Shown here piece after piece: positions 1-8,526 of a stretch of 64,000 bases of DNA. A model generated the notes under the pieces. The model worked only from the letters and a program-made list of their open reading frames with translations. It made no database searches and had not been told where the DNA came from. The translations under genes were made by a program, and so were the position numbers. How positions within the stretch are numbered: the first letter of the stretch is position 1; each line of letters begins with the position of its first letter. The stretch spans positions 6,076,001 to 6,140,000 of the forward strand of contig CP119311.1 of the NCBI GenBank assembly GCA_029202545.1, given 5' to 3'. The DNA is from Candidatus Pseudobacter hemicellulosilyticus (lineage in GTDB: Bacteria > Bacteroidota > Bacteroidia > Chitinophagales > Chitinophagaceae).

Positions 1-82
1 GCCTGGGTTTGGCCGCAGTACCAGCCACTTTCTTGCGAATGCGGTAGCGGATCTTCTGTTTTTTTTCTGATTTCGTGTTCAT
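1..82 (-). CDS. rplR: 50S ribosomal protein L18, N-terminal part
   Basis: This is the first 27 codons of L18, which binds 5S rRNA in the large subunit; the rest lies outside the window. The frame starts at an ATG at 82 and gives a basic N-terminus (MNTKSEKKQKIRYRIRKKV) followed by GTAAKPR, the usual start of bacterial L18. It follows rplF by 52 bp in the conserved spc order. The identification rests on sequence plus position. Confidence 0.93.
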   Translation of the reverse strand, partial: MNTKSEKKQKIRYRIRKKVAGTAAKPR

Positions 83-134
83 TGCGCTTTATTTAAGCGG
101 TCCCCGATACTGCCGGGGACCTTATGATTTAAAA

Positions 135-689
135 TTATTTACCAGCAGCTTTACCAGCTTTACGACGGATAACCTCGCCAACGTATTTAACACCTTTTCC
201 TTTGTAAGGCTCGGGTTTACGCAGGCTGCGCAGTTTGGCAGCTACCTGGCCAATCAGCTGTTTGTCGATCCCTTCCAGGCTGATAGTGGGGTTCTGCCCT
301 TTTTCCTGGGCGGTAGCCACTTTCAGTTCGTTGGGCACTTCAAACAGGATGTTGTGAGAGTAACCCAGGGACAGGTCCAGCAAATTACCCTGGTTGGAGG
401 CTTTATAACCTACACCCACCAGTTCCAGGTTCCTTTTGAAACCTTCAGTAACACCTTTCACCATATTGGCTACCAGGGCGCGGTACAGACCGTGCATAGC
501 GCGGTGACGGATCTGGTCAGTAGGACGGGTGAAGATCACTTCACTGCCATTGATCTCCACTTTGATATCGCGGTCAATAGCTTGTTTCAGTTCACCTTTG
601 GGACCTTTGATGGCCAGGATATTGTCCTTGCCGATGCTGGCAGTAACGCCGCTGGGAATAGTTACCGGTTGTTTACCTATACGAGACAT
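135..689 (-). CDS. rplF: 50S ribosomal protein L6
   Basis: L6 is a two-domain 23S rRNA-binding protein near the factor-binding site of the large subunit. The 184-aa product has the usual opening MSRIGKQPVTIPSGV and the C-terminal KPEPYKGKGVKYVGE signature that marks the L6 family. Length is normal. It lies between rpsH (102 bp upstream) and rplR, as in the spc operon. The long plus-strand frame over the same bases is a shadow. Confidence 0.98.
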   Translation of the reverse strand: MSRIGKQPVTIPSGVTASIGKDNILAIKGPKGELKQAIDRDIKVEINGSEVIFTRPTDQIRHRAMHGLYRALVANMVKGVTEGFKRNLELVGVGYKASNQGNLLDLSLGYSHNILFEVPNELKVATAQEKGQNPTISLEGIDKQLIGQVAAKLRSLRKPEPYKGKGVKYVGEVIRRKAGKAAGK

Positions 690-791
690 AACTCAATCAG
701 TTTTTTATGTTTTTGATGTGGTCCCGGCCGGTCAGCCTCTATAGGCAGGGCTTAATGTACCAGGACCTTTTCAGTTCAGATGGGGGTGCTA

Positions 792-1190
792 TTAATAGAT
801 ATAGCACAGTACTTCGCCGCCAACGTTCTGCACTTTGGCCTGCTTGTCGGTCATCACTCCCTGGGAAGTGCTCACGATAGCAATGCCCAGGCCATTCTTC
901 ACGCGTTTGAATTCAGCGGGGCTGGCGTACTGGCGCAGACCTGGACGGCTGATTCTTTCGAGGGATTTGATAGCAGGCTCTTTGGAGGCAGCATCATATT
1001 TCAGGGCGATCTTGATCACGCCTTGTTTGTTATCATCCTCGAATTTATATTTCAGGATATAGCCTTGATCGTACAGGATCTCCGTGATGCGTTTTTTCAG
1101 ATTGGAGGCAGGGATCTCAACGATCCGGTGGCCAGCCAGCTGCGCATTACGAACTCTTGTCAGAAAATCTGCTATAGGATCAGTAACCAT
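792..1190 (-). CDS. rpsH: 30S ribosomal protein S8
   Basis: S8 binds helix 21 of 16S rRNA and organises the central domain of the small subunit. The 132-aa protein begins MVTDPIADFLTRVRNA and ends with GIAIVSTSQGVMTDKQA followed by GGEVLCYIY, the conserved rRNA-binding end of S8. It follows rpsN at a distance of 108 bp, wider than the few bases usual in this operon. Confidence 0.98.
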   Translation of the reverse strand: MVTDPIADFLTRVRNAQLAGHRIVEIPASNLKKRITEILYDQGYILKYKFEDDNKQGVIKIALKYDAASKEPAIKSLERISRPGLRQYASPAEFKRVKNGLGIAIVSTSQGVMTDKQAKVQNVGGEVLCYIY

Positions 1191-1298
1191 GAGTATATTA
1201 TATTAAAACAGTTTCACAAATTGATTGATATACGATGCTGTATTCCGACGCTACATTGTTGGTGCGACGGTTGTACAGACAGCAGGCTGTTTTCTCTC

Positions 1299-1568
1299 TT
1301 ACCAGGAGGCTTTCCTTATGCCCGGGATCTTGCCGTTCAGTGCCATTTCACGGAAGGTTACGCGGGAAAGACCAAAGTAACGCATGTAACCTTTAGGACG
1401 GCCAGTTAACTGGCAACGGTTCTTCAGGCGAACAGTAGAAGAGTTCTTTGGGAGCTCGTCCAGCTTTCCCCATTCTCCGGCGGCTTTCAGTGCAGCGCGC
1501 TTTTCAGCGTACTGAGCTACCATACGTTCTCTTTTTCTTTGTCTGGCTTTTACTGACTCTTTTGCCAT
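1299..1568 (-). CDS. rpsN: 30S ribosomal protein S14 (zinc-free type)
   Basis: S14 helps assemble the head of the small subunit. The 89-aa sequence starts MAKESVKARQRKRERMVAQY and ends with RKASW, and carries NRCQLTGRPKGY. Only one cysteine of the zinc-ribbon form is present and the protein is long, so this is the zinc-independent (C-) type rather than the 61-aa zinc form. It lies between rplE and rpsH in the spc order. Confidence 0.97.
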   Translation of the reverse strand: MAKESVKARQRKRERMVAQYAEKRAALKAAGEWGKLDELPKNSSTVRLKNRCQLTGRPKGYMRYFGLSRVTFREMALNGKIPGIRKASW

Positions 1569-1636
1569 AGTACAATTTTAGATTTTGGATGAACCGGCTA
1601 CTGATCTAAGATCAGGCTACGGGCATCATATTTTAC

Positions 1637-2206
1637 TTAGTCTTTTTTGATGTTCTTGAACGGCATACCCAGCTCTTTCAGCAGCTCGAAAGCTTCTTCA
1701 TTGGTACCAGCCGTAGTAACGAAAGTGATATCCAGACCGGTGATCTTGTTCACTTTGTCGATATCGATCTCCGGGAAGATGATCTGTTCAGTAACACCGA
1801 GGGTATAGTTGCCGCGGCCGTCGAAAGCCTTGTCATTAATACCTTTGAAGTCACGAACGCGGGGCAGTGCAGTAGAGATGAGCCTGTCCAGGAATTCAAA
1901 CATCTTGGTACCACGGAGGGTAACCCTGGCGCCGATGGGCATAGCCTTACGGAGCTTAAAGTTAGAGATGTCCTTTTTAGACAGGGTAGCTACAGCTTTC
2001 TGACCAGTGATATTCGACAGTTCATCAATAGCAATATCCACCAGCTTCTTGTCGCTCACGGCGCCATTCACACCACGGTTCAGGCAGATCTTCTCCAGTT
2101 TGGGAACCTGCATCACGCTGCCATAGCTGAAGCGCTTCATCAGGGCAGGTACAACCTCATTCTTATACTTGTCTGCCAGTCTCGGTTTATATGTTGTTGT
2201 GCTCAT
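1637..2206 (-). CDS. rplE: 50S ribosomal protein L5
   Basis: L5 binds 5S rRNA and contacts the P-site tRNA from the central protuberance. The 189-aa product begins MSTTTYKPRLADKYKNEVVP and contains KICLNRGVNGAVSDKK and GLDITFVTTAGTNEEAFELL, typical of bacterial L5. Length fits the family. It follows rplX by 66 bp and precedes rpsN. Confidence 0.98.
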   Translation of the reverse strand: MSTTTYKPRLADKYKNEVVPALMKRFSYGSVMQVPKLEKICLNRGVNGAVSDKKLVDIAIDELSNITGQKAVATLSKKDISNFKLRKAMPIGARVTLRGTKMFEFLDRLISTALPRVRDFKGINDKAFDGRGNYTLGVTEQIIFPEIDIDKVNKITGLDITFVTTAGTNEEAFELLKELGMPFKNIKKD

Positions 2207-2272
2207 TATAGTAGTATTTAACCTTTTTTAGTTGACCACCGGGGCTGCCCGGCGGGCAACCAGGGGGTATGA

Positions 2273-2611
2273 TTACTTAATAACCTCACCTGATTTTTTA
2301 GAAACGCGTACCAGCTTTCCTTCTTCGCGGGTACGTTTGATCTTGGTGCCTTCACCCTTCTTGGCATCCCAGAGCATCACGTTAGAGATGTGCATGGGGG
2401 CTTCTTTCTTCACAATACCACCTTTGGTATTCTGGGCGGAGGGTTTGGTGTGGCGGGTAATGATATTCACGCCTTCCACCAGTACTTTGGCTTTGTCAGG
2501 AAACACTTCCAGCACCTTGCGGGGCTTTGCTGCGTCCTTGTCATCACCGGCGATCACTACTACCGTATCGCCTTTTTTAATATTGAACTTAGGTTTGAAT
2601 CTGTTGCTCAT
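2273..2611 (-). CDS. rplX: 50S ribosomal protein L24
   Basis: L24 is an assembly-initiator protein of the large subunit. The 112-aa protein has the KOW motif near residues 13-35 (KGDTVVVIAGDDKD, then AKPRKVLEVFP) and the downstream GVNIITRHTKPS block found in the family. It lies between rplN (103 bp upstream) and rplE. Confidence 0.97.
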   Translation of the reverse strand: MSNRFKPKFNIKKGDTVVVIAGDDKDAAKPRKVLEVFPDKAKVLVEGVNIITRHTKPSAQNTKGGIVKKEAPMHISNVMLWDAKKGEGTKIKRTREEGKLVRVSKKSGEVIK

Positions 2612-2615
2612 TTTT

Positions 2616-2714
2616 TAAGCTTTGAGCTATCGGCCTTATGGCGTCCAGCTGTTTTAAAACTGTTATTGTTTAACGTGGCCCGTAGCTCAGAGCTCGTAGC
2701 GCACAGCTTCATGC
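2616..2714. other. Intergenic spacer with AGCT-rich quasi-repeats
   Basis: The spacer between rplN and rplX contains phrases such as AAGCTTTGAGCTATCGGC and GTAGCTCAGAGCTCGTAGC. A related text (AGCTTTTAGCTATCGCTTCG, then GGAGCCCTCGGCTCGTAGC) fills the rpsQ-rpmC spacer at 3463-3573. I see no gene in it. The similarity between the two spacers is visible directly; any function is unknown. Confidence 0.5.
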
Positions 2715-3083
2715 TTACAGTACTTCGGGAGCCAGAGAGATGATCTTCATGTATCCTTTATCCCGGAGTTCCCTGGCTACGGGTCCAAAGATCCGCGTGC
2801 CACGGGGTTCGTCAGAAGCGTTCAACAGTACAACTGCATTGTCGTCAAAACGGATATAGGATCCGTCTTTGCGGCGCAGTTTGTTTTTGGTACGTACGAT
2901 CACCGCTTTAACCACGGTGCCTTTTTTGATACCACCGGCAGGGATAGCATCCTTCACCGTTACAACGATCTTATCGCCGATCCTGGCATAGTCCTGACCA
3001 CTGTTGCCCAGCACACGAATGCACAACACTTCTTTGGCGCCACTATTATCAGCTACGTTTAATCTGCTTTCTTGCTGAATCAT
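2715..3083 (-). CDS. rplN: 50S ribosomal protein L14
   Basis: L14 sits at the subunit interface and forms bridges with 16S rRNA. The 122-aa sequence opens MIQQESRLNVADNSGAKEVL and ends FMKI-like (YMKIISLAPEVL), with GTRIFGPVARELR near the C-terminus, all typical for L14. It follows rpsQ by 120 bp. Confidence 0.98.
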   Translation of the reverse strand: MIQQESRLNVADNSGAKEVLCIRVLGNSGQDYARIGDKIVVTVKDAIPAGGIKKGTVVKAVIVRTKNKLRRKDGSYIRFDDNAVVLLNASDEPRGTRIFGPVARELRDKGYMKIISLAPEVL

Positions 3084-3203
3084 GATAGTAAATATTTGAG
3101 ATTTTAGATTTCAGATTTCAGATGTAAACCATCCATCCAAAATCGCTGTATTATGTTTTACCCCGGCAGTACCTCCCGAAGAAGGCTTTCCGGAACTGGC
3201 TAA

Positions 3204-3461
3204 TTATTTTGCTTTTTCTACCACTTCCACCAGTCTCCAGCGTTTTGTTTTGCTGAGGGGGCGTGTTTCCATGATCTTCACCACATCACCAACGGTGCAT
3301 TCGCTCTTCTCGTCATGAGCATGGAACTTGGTGGTCTTTTTTACGAACTTGCCATAGATAGGGTGTTTTACCTTTCTTTCTACGGCAACGGTGATGGTTT
3401 TTACCATTTTATTACTGGTTACCACACCGGTTCTTGTTTTACGCAAATTTCTTTCGGACAT
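3204..3461 (-). CDS. rpsQ: 30S ribosomal protein S17
   Basis: S17 binds the 5' domain of 16S rRNA. The 85-aa OB-fold protein starts MSERNLRKTRTGVVTSNKM and contains KTITVAVERKVKHPIYGKFV and the ETRPLSKTKRWRLVEVVEKA ending, the S17 signature. It follows rpmC by 112 bp. Confidence 0.98.
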   Translation of the reverse strand: MSERNLRKTRTGVVTSNKMVKTITVAVERKVKHPIYGKFVKKTTKFHAHDEKSECTVGDVVKIMETRPLSKTKRWRLVEVVEKAK

Positions 3462-3462
3462 A

Positions 3463-3573
3463 TATTTAGCTTTTAGCTATCGCTTCGAGCGTTGGCTCTC
3501 GGCTCAAATTTTAAAAATTTACTCTGTCGTTCAACCTGTAGCCCGGAGCCCTCGGCTCGTAGCAGGTAGCTAT
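3463..3573. other. Intergenic spacer with AGCT-rich quasi-repeats
   Basis: This 110-bp gap between rpmC and rpsQ has the same repetitive character as the rplN-rplX spacer (2616-2714): short units built around AGCTAT, CGGCTC and CGTAGC. No reading frame in it looks real. Similar simple repeats (TTTAGATTTCAGATTTCAG) occupy 3095-3121 in the rpsQ-rplN gap. Confidence 0.45.
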
Positions 3574-3783
3574 TTAGGCGTTTGCTTTTTTCTTCGTCAG
3601 TTCAGTCTTCAACCGGGCGATATCCTTGCGCAGGCTGCGGATGCTCATCGGGTTCTCCAGGGGAGAGATGGCATGGGCGAACTCCAGCTTCTTGAGACGC
3701 AGCTCATCTTCCTGGATCCTGGCCGTCAGGTCAGATGCACTCAGTTCCTGCAGGCTTTTTACGAACTCTATTTTATTTGACAT
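3574..3783 (-). CDS. rpmC: 50S ribosomal protein L29
   Basis: L29 is a small helical protein near the polypeptide exit tunnel. I place the start at 3783 (MSNKIEFVKSLQELSASDL, 69 aa) because this gives the normal L29 length and N-terminus. An ATG 11 codons further upstream is in frame but adds unrelated residues. The C-terminal SIRSLRKDIARLKTEL block is the L29 signature. It lies between rplP and rpsQ. Confidence 0.96.
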   Translation of the reverse strand: MSNKIEFVKSLQELSASDLTARIQEDELRLKKLEFAHAISPLENPMSIRSLRKDIARLKTELTKKKANA

Positions 3784-3849
3784 GATACTCGATTTGAATA
3801 GTTGATAATCCGGCATGGTTCAGGAGGTATTGCCCTACCCTTCCATTCA

Positions 3850-4269
3850 TTAAGCCTGGTAATCCCTGCGAACAATGAATTTTGTCTTGATGGGCAGCTT
3901 CTGTGCAGCCAGCTCCATTGCTTCTTTGGCTACAGTTTCAGGAACACCATCGCATTCGAACAGGATACGGCCCGGTTCTACTACAGCAGCCCAGAATTCA
4001 GGGTTACCTTTACCTTTACCCATACGAACTTCAAGAGGTTTGCGGGTAATGGGTTTATCAGGGAAAATGCGGATCCACACATTACCTTCACGTTTCATAG
4101 CACGGGTCATTGCCTGACGGGCAGACTCGATCTGACGGTTAGTCATCCAGATCGGTTCCATGGCTTTCAGAGCGAAAGAACCGAAAGAGATGGTGGAGCC
4201 ACGTTTTGCTACTTCCCGGATGCGCCCTTTCTGCGCTTTCCTGTGTTTCGTTCTTTTAGGCTGTAACAT
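3850..4269 (-). CDS. rplP: 50S ribosomal protein L16
   Basis: L16 binds near the peptidyl transferase centre and the A-site tRNA elbow. The 139-aa protein begins MLQPKRTKHRKAQKGRIREV and carries GKGKGNPEFWAAVVEPGRIL, the L16 signature. Length is normal. It follows rpsC by 80 bp and precedes rpmC. Confidence 0.98.
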   Translation of the reverse strand: MLQPKRTKHRKAQKGRIREVAKRGSTISFGSFALKAMEPIWMTNRQIESARQAMTRAMKREGNVWIRIFPDKPITRKPLEVRMGKGKGNPEFWAAVVEPGRILFECDGVPETVAKEAMELAAQKLPIKTKFIVRRDYQA

Positions 4270-4349
4270 TTATAAACAATTTGAAAATTTAAAATTATTG
4301 AGACCTGCCGGCTTTCGCCGCCGCCGGTATTACCCGGAGGGATCTGTTT

Positions 4350-5189
4350 TTAGTTAGTCCTGCGGTTGTTGTCCCGGCGTTGTCCGCCACCACCGCCACC
4401 ACGACGATCTCCGCCACCGCCGCCACCACGGCGATCACCGCCACGGCCACCACGGTCACCAAAACCACCACGACGATCTCCGCCTTCTCCATCTCTCCGG
4501 TCCCTGCGGTCGCTCACGTCGCTCTTGCCACCAACAAAGTTGGGGTTCAGATCACGTTTGCCCAGGATCTCACCTTTACAGATCCATACCTTGATACCGA
4601 TCTTACCGTATACAGTGAGTGCAAACACGTTGGCGTAATCGATATCCATCCGCAGGGTATGCAGCGGCGTACGGCCCTGTTTGATCTCTTCTGTACGGGC
4701 GATCTCAGCACCGGCCAGACGACCGCTTACTTTGATCTTGATCCCTTCAGCTCCCATACGGAGGGCAGAAGCGATAGCCATTTTGATGGCCCTTTTATAG
4801 TTGATACGGTTTTCGATCTGACGGGCGATAGTATCACCTACGATCATGGCATCCAGTTCCGGGCGGCGGATCTCGAGGATGTTGATCTGAACGTCTTCTT
4901 TACCGGTCAATTTCTTCAGCTCTTCTTTGATACGGTCTACCTCATTCCCACCCTTTCCTATGATGATACCGGGTTTGGAAGTATGGATGGTAACGATCAG
5001 TTTGTTGAGCGTACGCTCGATAACGATCTTGGAGATCCCTCCTTTGTTGATACGGGCGTTCAGGTAGGTCCTGATACGGTTGTCCTCGATCAGCTTGGTA
5101 GAAAAATCTTTTTTGTTACCATACCAGTTAGATTCCCAACCACGGATGATTCCTAACCTGGCACCAATAGGATTTGTTTTCTGACCCAT
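4350..5189 (-). CDS. rpsC: 30S ribosomal protein S3 with Gly/Arg-rich tail
   Basis: S3 lies at the mRNA entry channel and takes part in mRNA unwinding. The body starts MGQKTNPIGARLGIIRGWES and has the KH motif GIIIGKGGNEVDRIKEEL (about residues 75-92). The protein is 279 aa, longer than the 233 aa of E. coli S3. About 50 extra residues at the C-terminus are repeats of DRRGG, GDRGG and GGGG ending in NNRRTN. The tail's coding DNA is a run of CCACCG-like repeats on the plus strand. Long Gly/Arg tails on S3 are known in some Bacteroidota; the RNA-binding role of this one is inference. Confidence 0.97.
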   Translation of the reverse strand: MGQKTNPIGARLGIIRGWESNWYGNKKDFSTKLIEDNRIRTYLNARINKGGISKIVIERTLNKLIVTIHTSKPGIIIGKGGNEVDRIKEELKKLTGKEDVQINILEIRRPELDAMIVGDTIARQIENRINYKRAIKMAIASALRMGAEGIKIKVSGRLAGAEIARTEEIKQGRTPLHTLRMDIDYANVFALTVYGKIGIKVWICKGEILGKRDLNPNFVGGKSDVSDRRDRRDGEGGDRRGGFGDRGGRGGDRRGGGGGGDRRGGGGGGQRRDNNRRTN

Positions 5190-5214
5190 TTATTATAATT
5201 TGATAATTTGAAAC

Positions 5215-5559
5215 TTAGTTTTTAGCATCTACTATTAACGTCACGTGATTGCTGCGCTTGCGAAGGCGGTAAGCCCTGCCCTGGGGGGCGGGTAACATCC
5301 TTTTCAGCGTGCGGGCACCGTCAACAAAAATGGTCTTAACCACCAGTCCTGCATCAGCCACGCTTGAACCGTTATTCTTCTGCTCCCAGTTGCTGATAGC
5401 ACTTTTCAGCAATTTAGACAGGGGTGTTGCAGAGTGTTGGGGATGATGCTCCAGCAATGCCAATGCTTTCTCTACTTCCATACCACGGATCTCATCTGCC
5501 AGCAGACGCATTCTGCGGGGCGATGTGGGATAATTTCTGAGTTTAGCTACTGCTTCCAT
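5215..5559 (-). CDS. rplV: 50S ribosomal protein L22
   Basis: L22 lines the peptide exit tunnel. The start is taken at 5559 (MEAVAKLRNYPTSPRRMRLL, 114 aa), which matches the usual N-terminus. The frame stays open 24 codons further upstream, but those codons encode no family sequence. The C-terminal GRAYRLRKRSNHVTLIV block is the L22 signature. It precedes rpsC by 25 bp. Confidence 0.95.
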   Translation of the reverse strand: MEAVAKLRNYPTSPRRMRLLADEIRGMEVEKALALLEHHPQHSATPLSKLLKSAISNWEQKNNGSSVADAGLVVKTIFVDGARTLKRMLPAPQGRAYRLRKRSNHVTLIVDAKN

Positions 5560-5652
5560 TTTATTATAAAGTTTTTCGTTTAATCGTTTGACCGTTGCCC
5601 TGGCTGGTTTGTCTTCAACGCGGGGCGTCAAACGACAAACGATAACCGATTA

Positions 5653-5925
5653 TTAAGCTACTTTTTTACTTGAGTGTCCTTTAAAGTTGCGCGTGGGAGC
5701 AAACTCTCCGAGTTTGTGACCTACCATGAACTCAGTCACATAAACAGGGATGAACTTGTTGCCATTGTGCACAGCCAGTGTATGTCCTACGAAGTCAGGC
5801 GTAATGGTAGAACGACGGCTCCAGGTTTTGATAACCCCTTTCTTGGATTTGCCTTCGTTAATGGCCAATACTTTCTGCTCCAGTTTGGGAGCTACATAAG
5901 GACCTTTTTTTACTGAACGAGCCAT
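5653..5925 (-). CDS. rpsS: 30S ribosomal protein S19
   Basis: S19 is a small-subunit head protein near the A-site finger bridge. The 90-aa sequence starts MARSVKKGPYVAPKLEQKV and contains KTWSRRSTITPDFVGHTLAV and VTEFMVGHKLGEFAPTRNF, both diagnostic for S19. It lies between rplB (40 bp) and rplV (93 bp). Confidence 0.98.
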   Translation of the reverse strand: MARSVKKGPYVAPKLEQKVLAINEGKSKKGVIKTWSRRSTITPDFVGHTLAVHNGNKFIPVYVTEFMVGHKLGEFAPTRNFKGHSSKKVA

Positions 5926-5965
5926 ATCTCGATTTTAATTTTGTTGATTAGATGTTTACGCTGGA

Positions 5966-6808
5966 TTACTTCTTAGCCAGTTTCTTACCGTTCTTGCGCT
6001 GGATGATGAGTTTATCACTTCCTTTGCCGGTTTTCCTGGTCTTCAGGCCCTTGGCGTATTTGCCGGTCCTGGAGCGTGGGTGACCACCGGAAGCTTTACC
6101 TTCACCACCACCCATCGGGTGATCAACAGGGTTCATAGCTACACCACGGTTGCGGGGGCGGATGCCTCTCCAGCGGTTGCGGCCGGCTTTACCCATCATT
6201 TCGAGGTTGTGATCACCATTGCTCACGATACCTACGGTAGCGAAGCAGTTGATCAGTACTTTCCTCAGTTCACCACTTGGCATTTTCAGCACAGCGTATT
6301 TCTCTTCTTTGTTGGTCAGCTGGGCGGAAGCGCCTGCGCTGCGCACCAGTTTACCACCTTGTCCCGGTTGCATTTCAACGTTATGCACGTTGGTACCGAG
6401 GGGTATACTTTTCAGCTGCAGGGCGTTGCCAATTTCAGGAGCAACAGCGTTACCGGAGATAACGGTACCACCTACCTGCAGGCCCTGGGGAGCCAGGATA
6501 TATCTTTTTTCACCATCTGCATAGTTCAGCAGGGCGATGAAAGCTGTACGGTTAGGATCGTATTCGATAGAAGCAACAGTAGCAGTGATATCTGCTTTGT
6601 TCCTTTTGAAGTCGATGATACGATACATTTTCTTATGACCGCCACCCATGTAGCGCATAGACCTGCGGCCTTGTACGTTACGGCCACCAGTAGATTTAGT
6701 TGCTTCTACCAGTGTTTTTTCAGGTACGTTCGTAGTGATCTCTGCATACGCATTCCCAATTCTCCAACGGGTACCTGCGGTGATCGGTTTGTATTTTTTC
6801 AGTGCCAT
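5966..6808 (-). CDS. rplB: 50S ribosomal protein L2
   Basis: L2 is needed for subunit joining and supports the peptidyl transferase centre. The 280-aa sequence contains IIDFKRNKADITATVASIEYD split across strands of the RNA-binding domain, and the C-terminal GVAMNPVDHPMGGGEGK motif carrying the conserved histidine of L2. Length is normal. It follows rplW by 77 bp. Confidence 0.98.
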   Translation of the reverse strand: MALKKYKPITAGTRWRIGNAYAEITTNVPEKTLVEATKSTGGRNVQGRRSMRYMGGGHKKMYRIIDFKRNKADITATVASIEYDPNRTAFIALLNYADGEKRYILAPQGLQVGGTVISGNAVAPEIGNALQLKSIPLGTNVHNVEMQPGQGGKLVRSAGASAQLTNKEEKYAVLKMPSGELRKVLINCFATVGIVSNGDHNLEMMGKAGRNRWRGIRPRNRGVAMNPVDHPMGGGEGKASGGHPRSRTGKYAKGLKTRKTGKGSDKLIIQRKNGKKLAKK

Positions 6809-6885
6809 TTCTTAAATCTTATTCAGTTTAAAAATCTTGTCAATACTTTGCGGCGTTTGACGCGCCATTCATGGTGGTTATACCA

Positions 6886-7185
6886 TTAGATGTTTGCGTA
6901 CAGGTCTATCGCTTCGCCTTCTGCAACGGTTACATAGGCTTTTTTGTAAGCGGGTTTCACACCGGAGATGAAGCCGGCTTTGGTGAAACGGCTCTTAGCC
7001 TTTCCCGGAACTACGATAGTGTTCACGTCAACAACGGTAACACTATAAAAATCCTGTATCGCCTTTTTGATCTCCAGTTTGTTTGCCTTGCGGTTTACAC
7101 GAAAAGCATAAGTTCTCCTGGCGTCAGTAAGCTTATTGCTCTTTTCGGTAACGATCGGCTTTATTAATACTTCTGTGAGTTTCAT
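6886..7185 (-). CDS. rplW: 50S ribosomal protein L23
   Basis: L23 sits at the tunnel exit and is the docking site for trigger factor and SRP. The 99-aa product starts MKLTEVLIKPIVTEKSNKL and contains RKANKLEIKKAIQDFYSV, the L23 family pattern. It lies 33 bp after rplD. Confidence 0.97.
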   Translation of the reverse strand: MKLTEVLIKPIVTEKSNKLTDARRTYAFRVNRKANKLEIKKAIQDFYSVTVVDVNTIVVPGKAKSRFTKAGFISGVKPAYKKAYVTVAEGEAIDLYANI

Positions 7186-7218
7186 AATAACTCTTGTTTG
7201 AATAATTTACAATTGATC

Positions 7219-7857
7219 TTACGCTTCTACGGCAGTTTCGTCTTCGCTGAAGATATTAGCTGCGCTCTCTGTGAGTATCACTACGTTTGCGTTCACAAGA
7301 TCATAGGTATTGATATCAGTGATCTGGGTATTCATTACGGAGTACACATTGCGTAAGCTCAGGTACAGGTTCTCGTTGTACTCGGGAGTGATCACCAGGA
7401 CTTTCTTCTCAGCTACGTTCAGCGCTTTCAGTACGTTGATGAACTCGCTGGTTTTGGGAGCAGCCAGGTTGATATCTTCCACAACAAGGATAGCATTCTC
7501 TTTAGCTTTATAGGCCAGGGCGCTTACTTTTGCCAGGTCCTTCACTTTACGGTTCAGTTTGAAGTCGTAATCGCGGGGTTTGGGGCCGAAGATAGTACCA
7601 CCACCTTTGTACAGGGGGTTACGGAGGTTACCCTTACGGGCGCCGCCGGTACCTTTCTGGCGGTGCAGCTTTTTGCTGGAACCTTTAACTTCCAGGCGGG
7701 TTTTCACTTTATGTGTACCCTGGCGCTGGGCAGCCAGAAACTGTTTAACAGCCAGGTAGATCACATGGTCGTTGGGTTCAACGCCGAAGATATCATCGGG
7801 CAGCTCAACGGAGCGACCTGTTTTCTGACCTTTTATACTTAATACATCTACTTGCAT
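7219..7857 (-). CDS. rplD: 50S ribosomal protein L4
   Basis: L4 contacts the exit tunnel and, in enterobacteria, represses the S10 operon. The 212-aa protein has KGSSKKLHRQKGTGGARKGN, the tunnel loop with the conserved KGTGxAR motif, and a typical C-terminal half. No sequence here shows that autoregulation occurs in this organism. It follows rplC by 42 bp. Confidence 0.97.
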   Translation of the reverse strand: MQVDVLSIKGQKTGRSVELPDDIFGVEPNDHVIYLAVKQFLAAQRQGTHKVKTRLEVKGSSKKLHRQKGTGGARKGNLRNPLYKGGGTIFGPKPRDYDFKLNRKVKDLAKVSALAYKAKENAILVVEDINLAAPKTSEFINVLKALNVAEKKVLVITPEYNENLYLSLRNVYSVMNTQITDINTYDLVNANVVILTESAANIFSEDETAVEA

Positions 7858-7899
7858 CGTACGCTTATTTTAAGGCCGGAGGGCCTGTTCGTCATAATT

Positions 7900-8526
7900 T
7901 TATTTCTGAACAAATACAATCGCCCCGTTATGGCCCGGTACGGAACCACTAACGAGGATATAATTCTTCTCAGGGAAAATCTTAACCACTTTCAGTCCTT
8001 TCACTTTCACCCTGTCGCCACCCATGCGGCCGGCCATGCGCATACCTTTGAATACGCGGGAAGCATCGGAAGAGTTACCGATAGAACCCGGAGCGCGCTG
8101 GCGGTCATGCTGACCGTGTGATTGTTCGCCCACACCGTGGAAGCCATGGCGTTTAACAACACCCTGAAAGCCCTTGCCTTTGGTGGTGCCTACAACGTCC
8201 ACTGTTTCACCTTCAGTGAAAATTTCAACAGTGATAGATTCGCCTAATGTTTTTTCGATGGAATAGTCGCGGAATTCTTTTACTACTTTCTTGGCGGGAG
8301 TGTTTGCCTTTGCGAAGTGATTCTTTTCTGCAGCGATGGTATGCTTTTCTTTTTTGTCGCCGAAAGCTAACTGAAATGCGCTGTAACCATCAGAATCCTG
8401 TGTTTTGATCTGGGTTACAACGTTGGGGCCGGCTTCAATGATGGTGCAGGAGGTCTGCTTGCCATCAGGACTGAAGATGCTGGTCATCCCGATTTTTTTG
8501 CCAATGATACCTTTCATCGTTTTCAA
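7900..8526 (-). CDS. rplC: 50S ribosomal protein L3
   Basis: L3 is an early assembly protein that reaches toward the peptidyl transferase centre. The 208-aa sequence starts MKTMKGIIGKKIGMTSIF and carries GTTKGKGFQGVVKRHGF and GSIGNSSDASRVFKGMRMAG, both L3 signatures. It is separated from rpsJ by an unusual 392-bp spacer. Confidence 0.98.
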   Translation of the reverse strand: MKTMKGIIGKKIGMTSIFSPDGKQTSCTIIEAGPNVVTQIKTQDSDGYSAFQLAFGDKKEKHTIAAEKNHFAKANTPAKKVVKEFRDYSIEKTLGESITVEIFTEGETVDVVGTTKGKGFQGVVKRHGFHGVGEQSHGQHDRQRAPGSIGNSSDASRVFKGMRMAGRMGGDRVKVKGLKVVKIFPEKNYILVSGSVPGHNGAIVFVQK

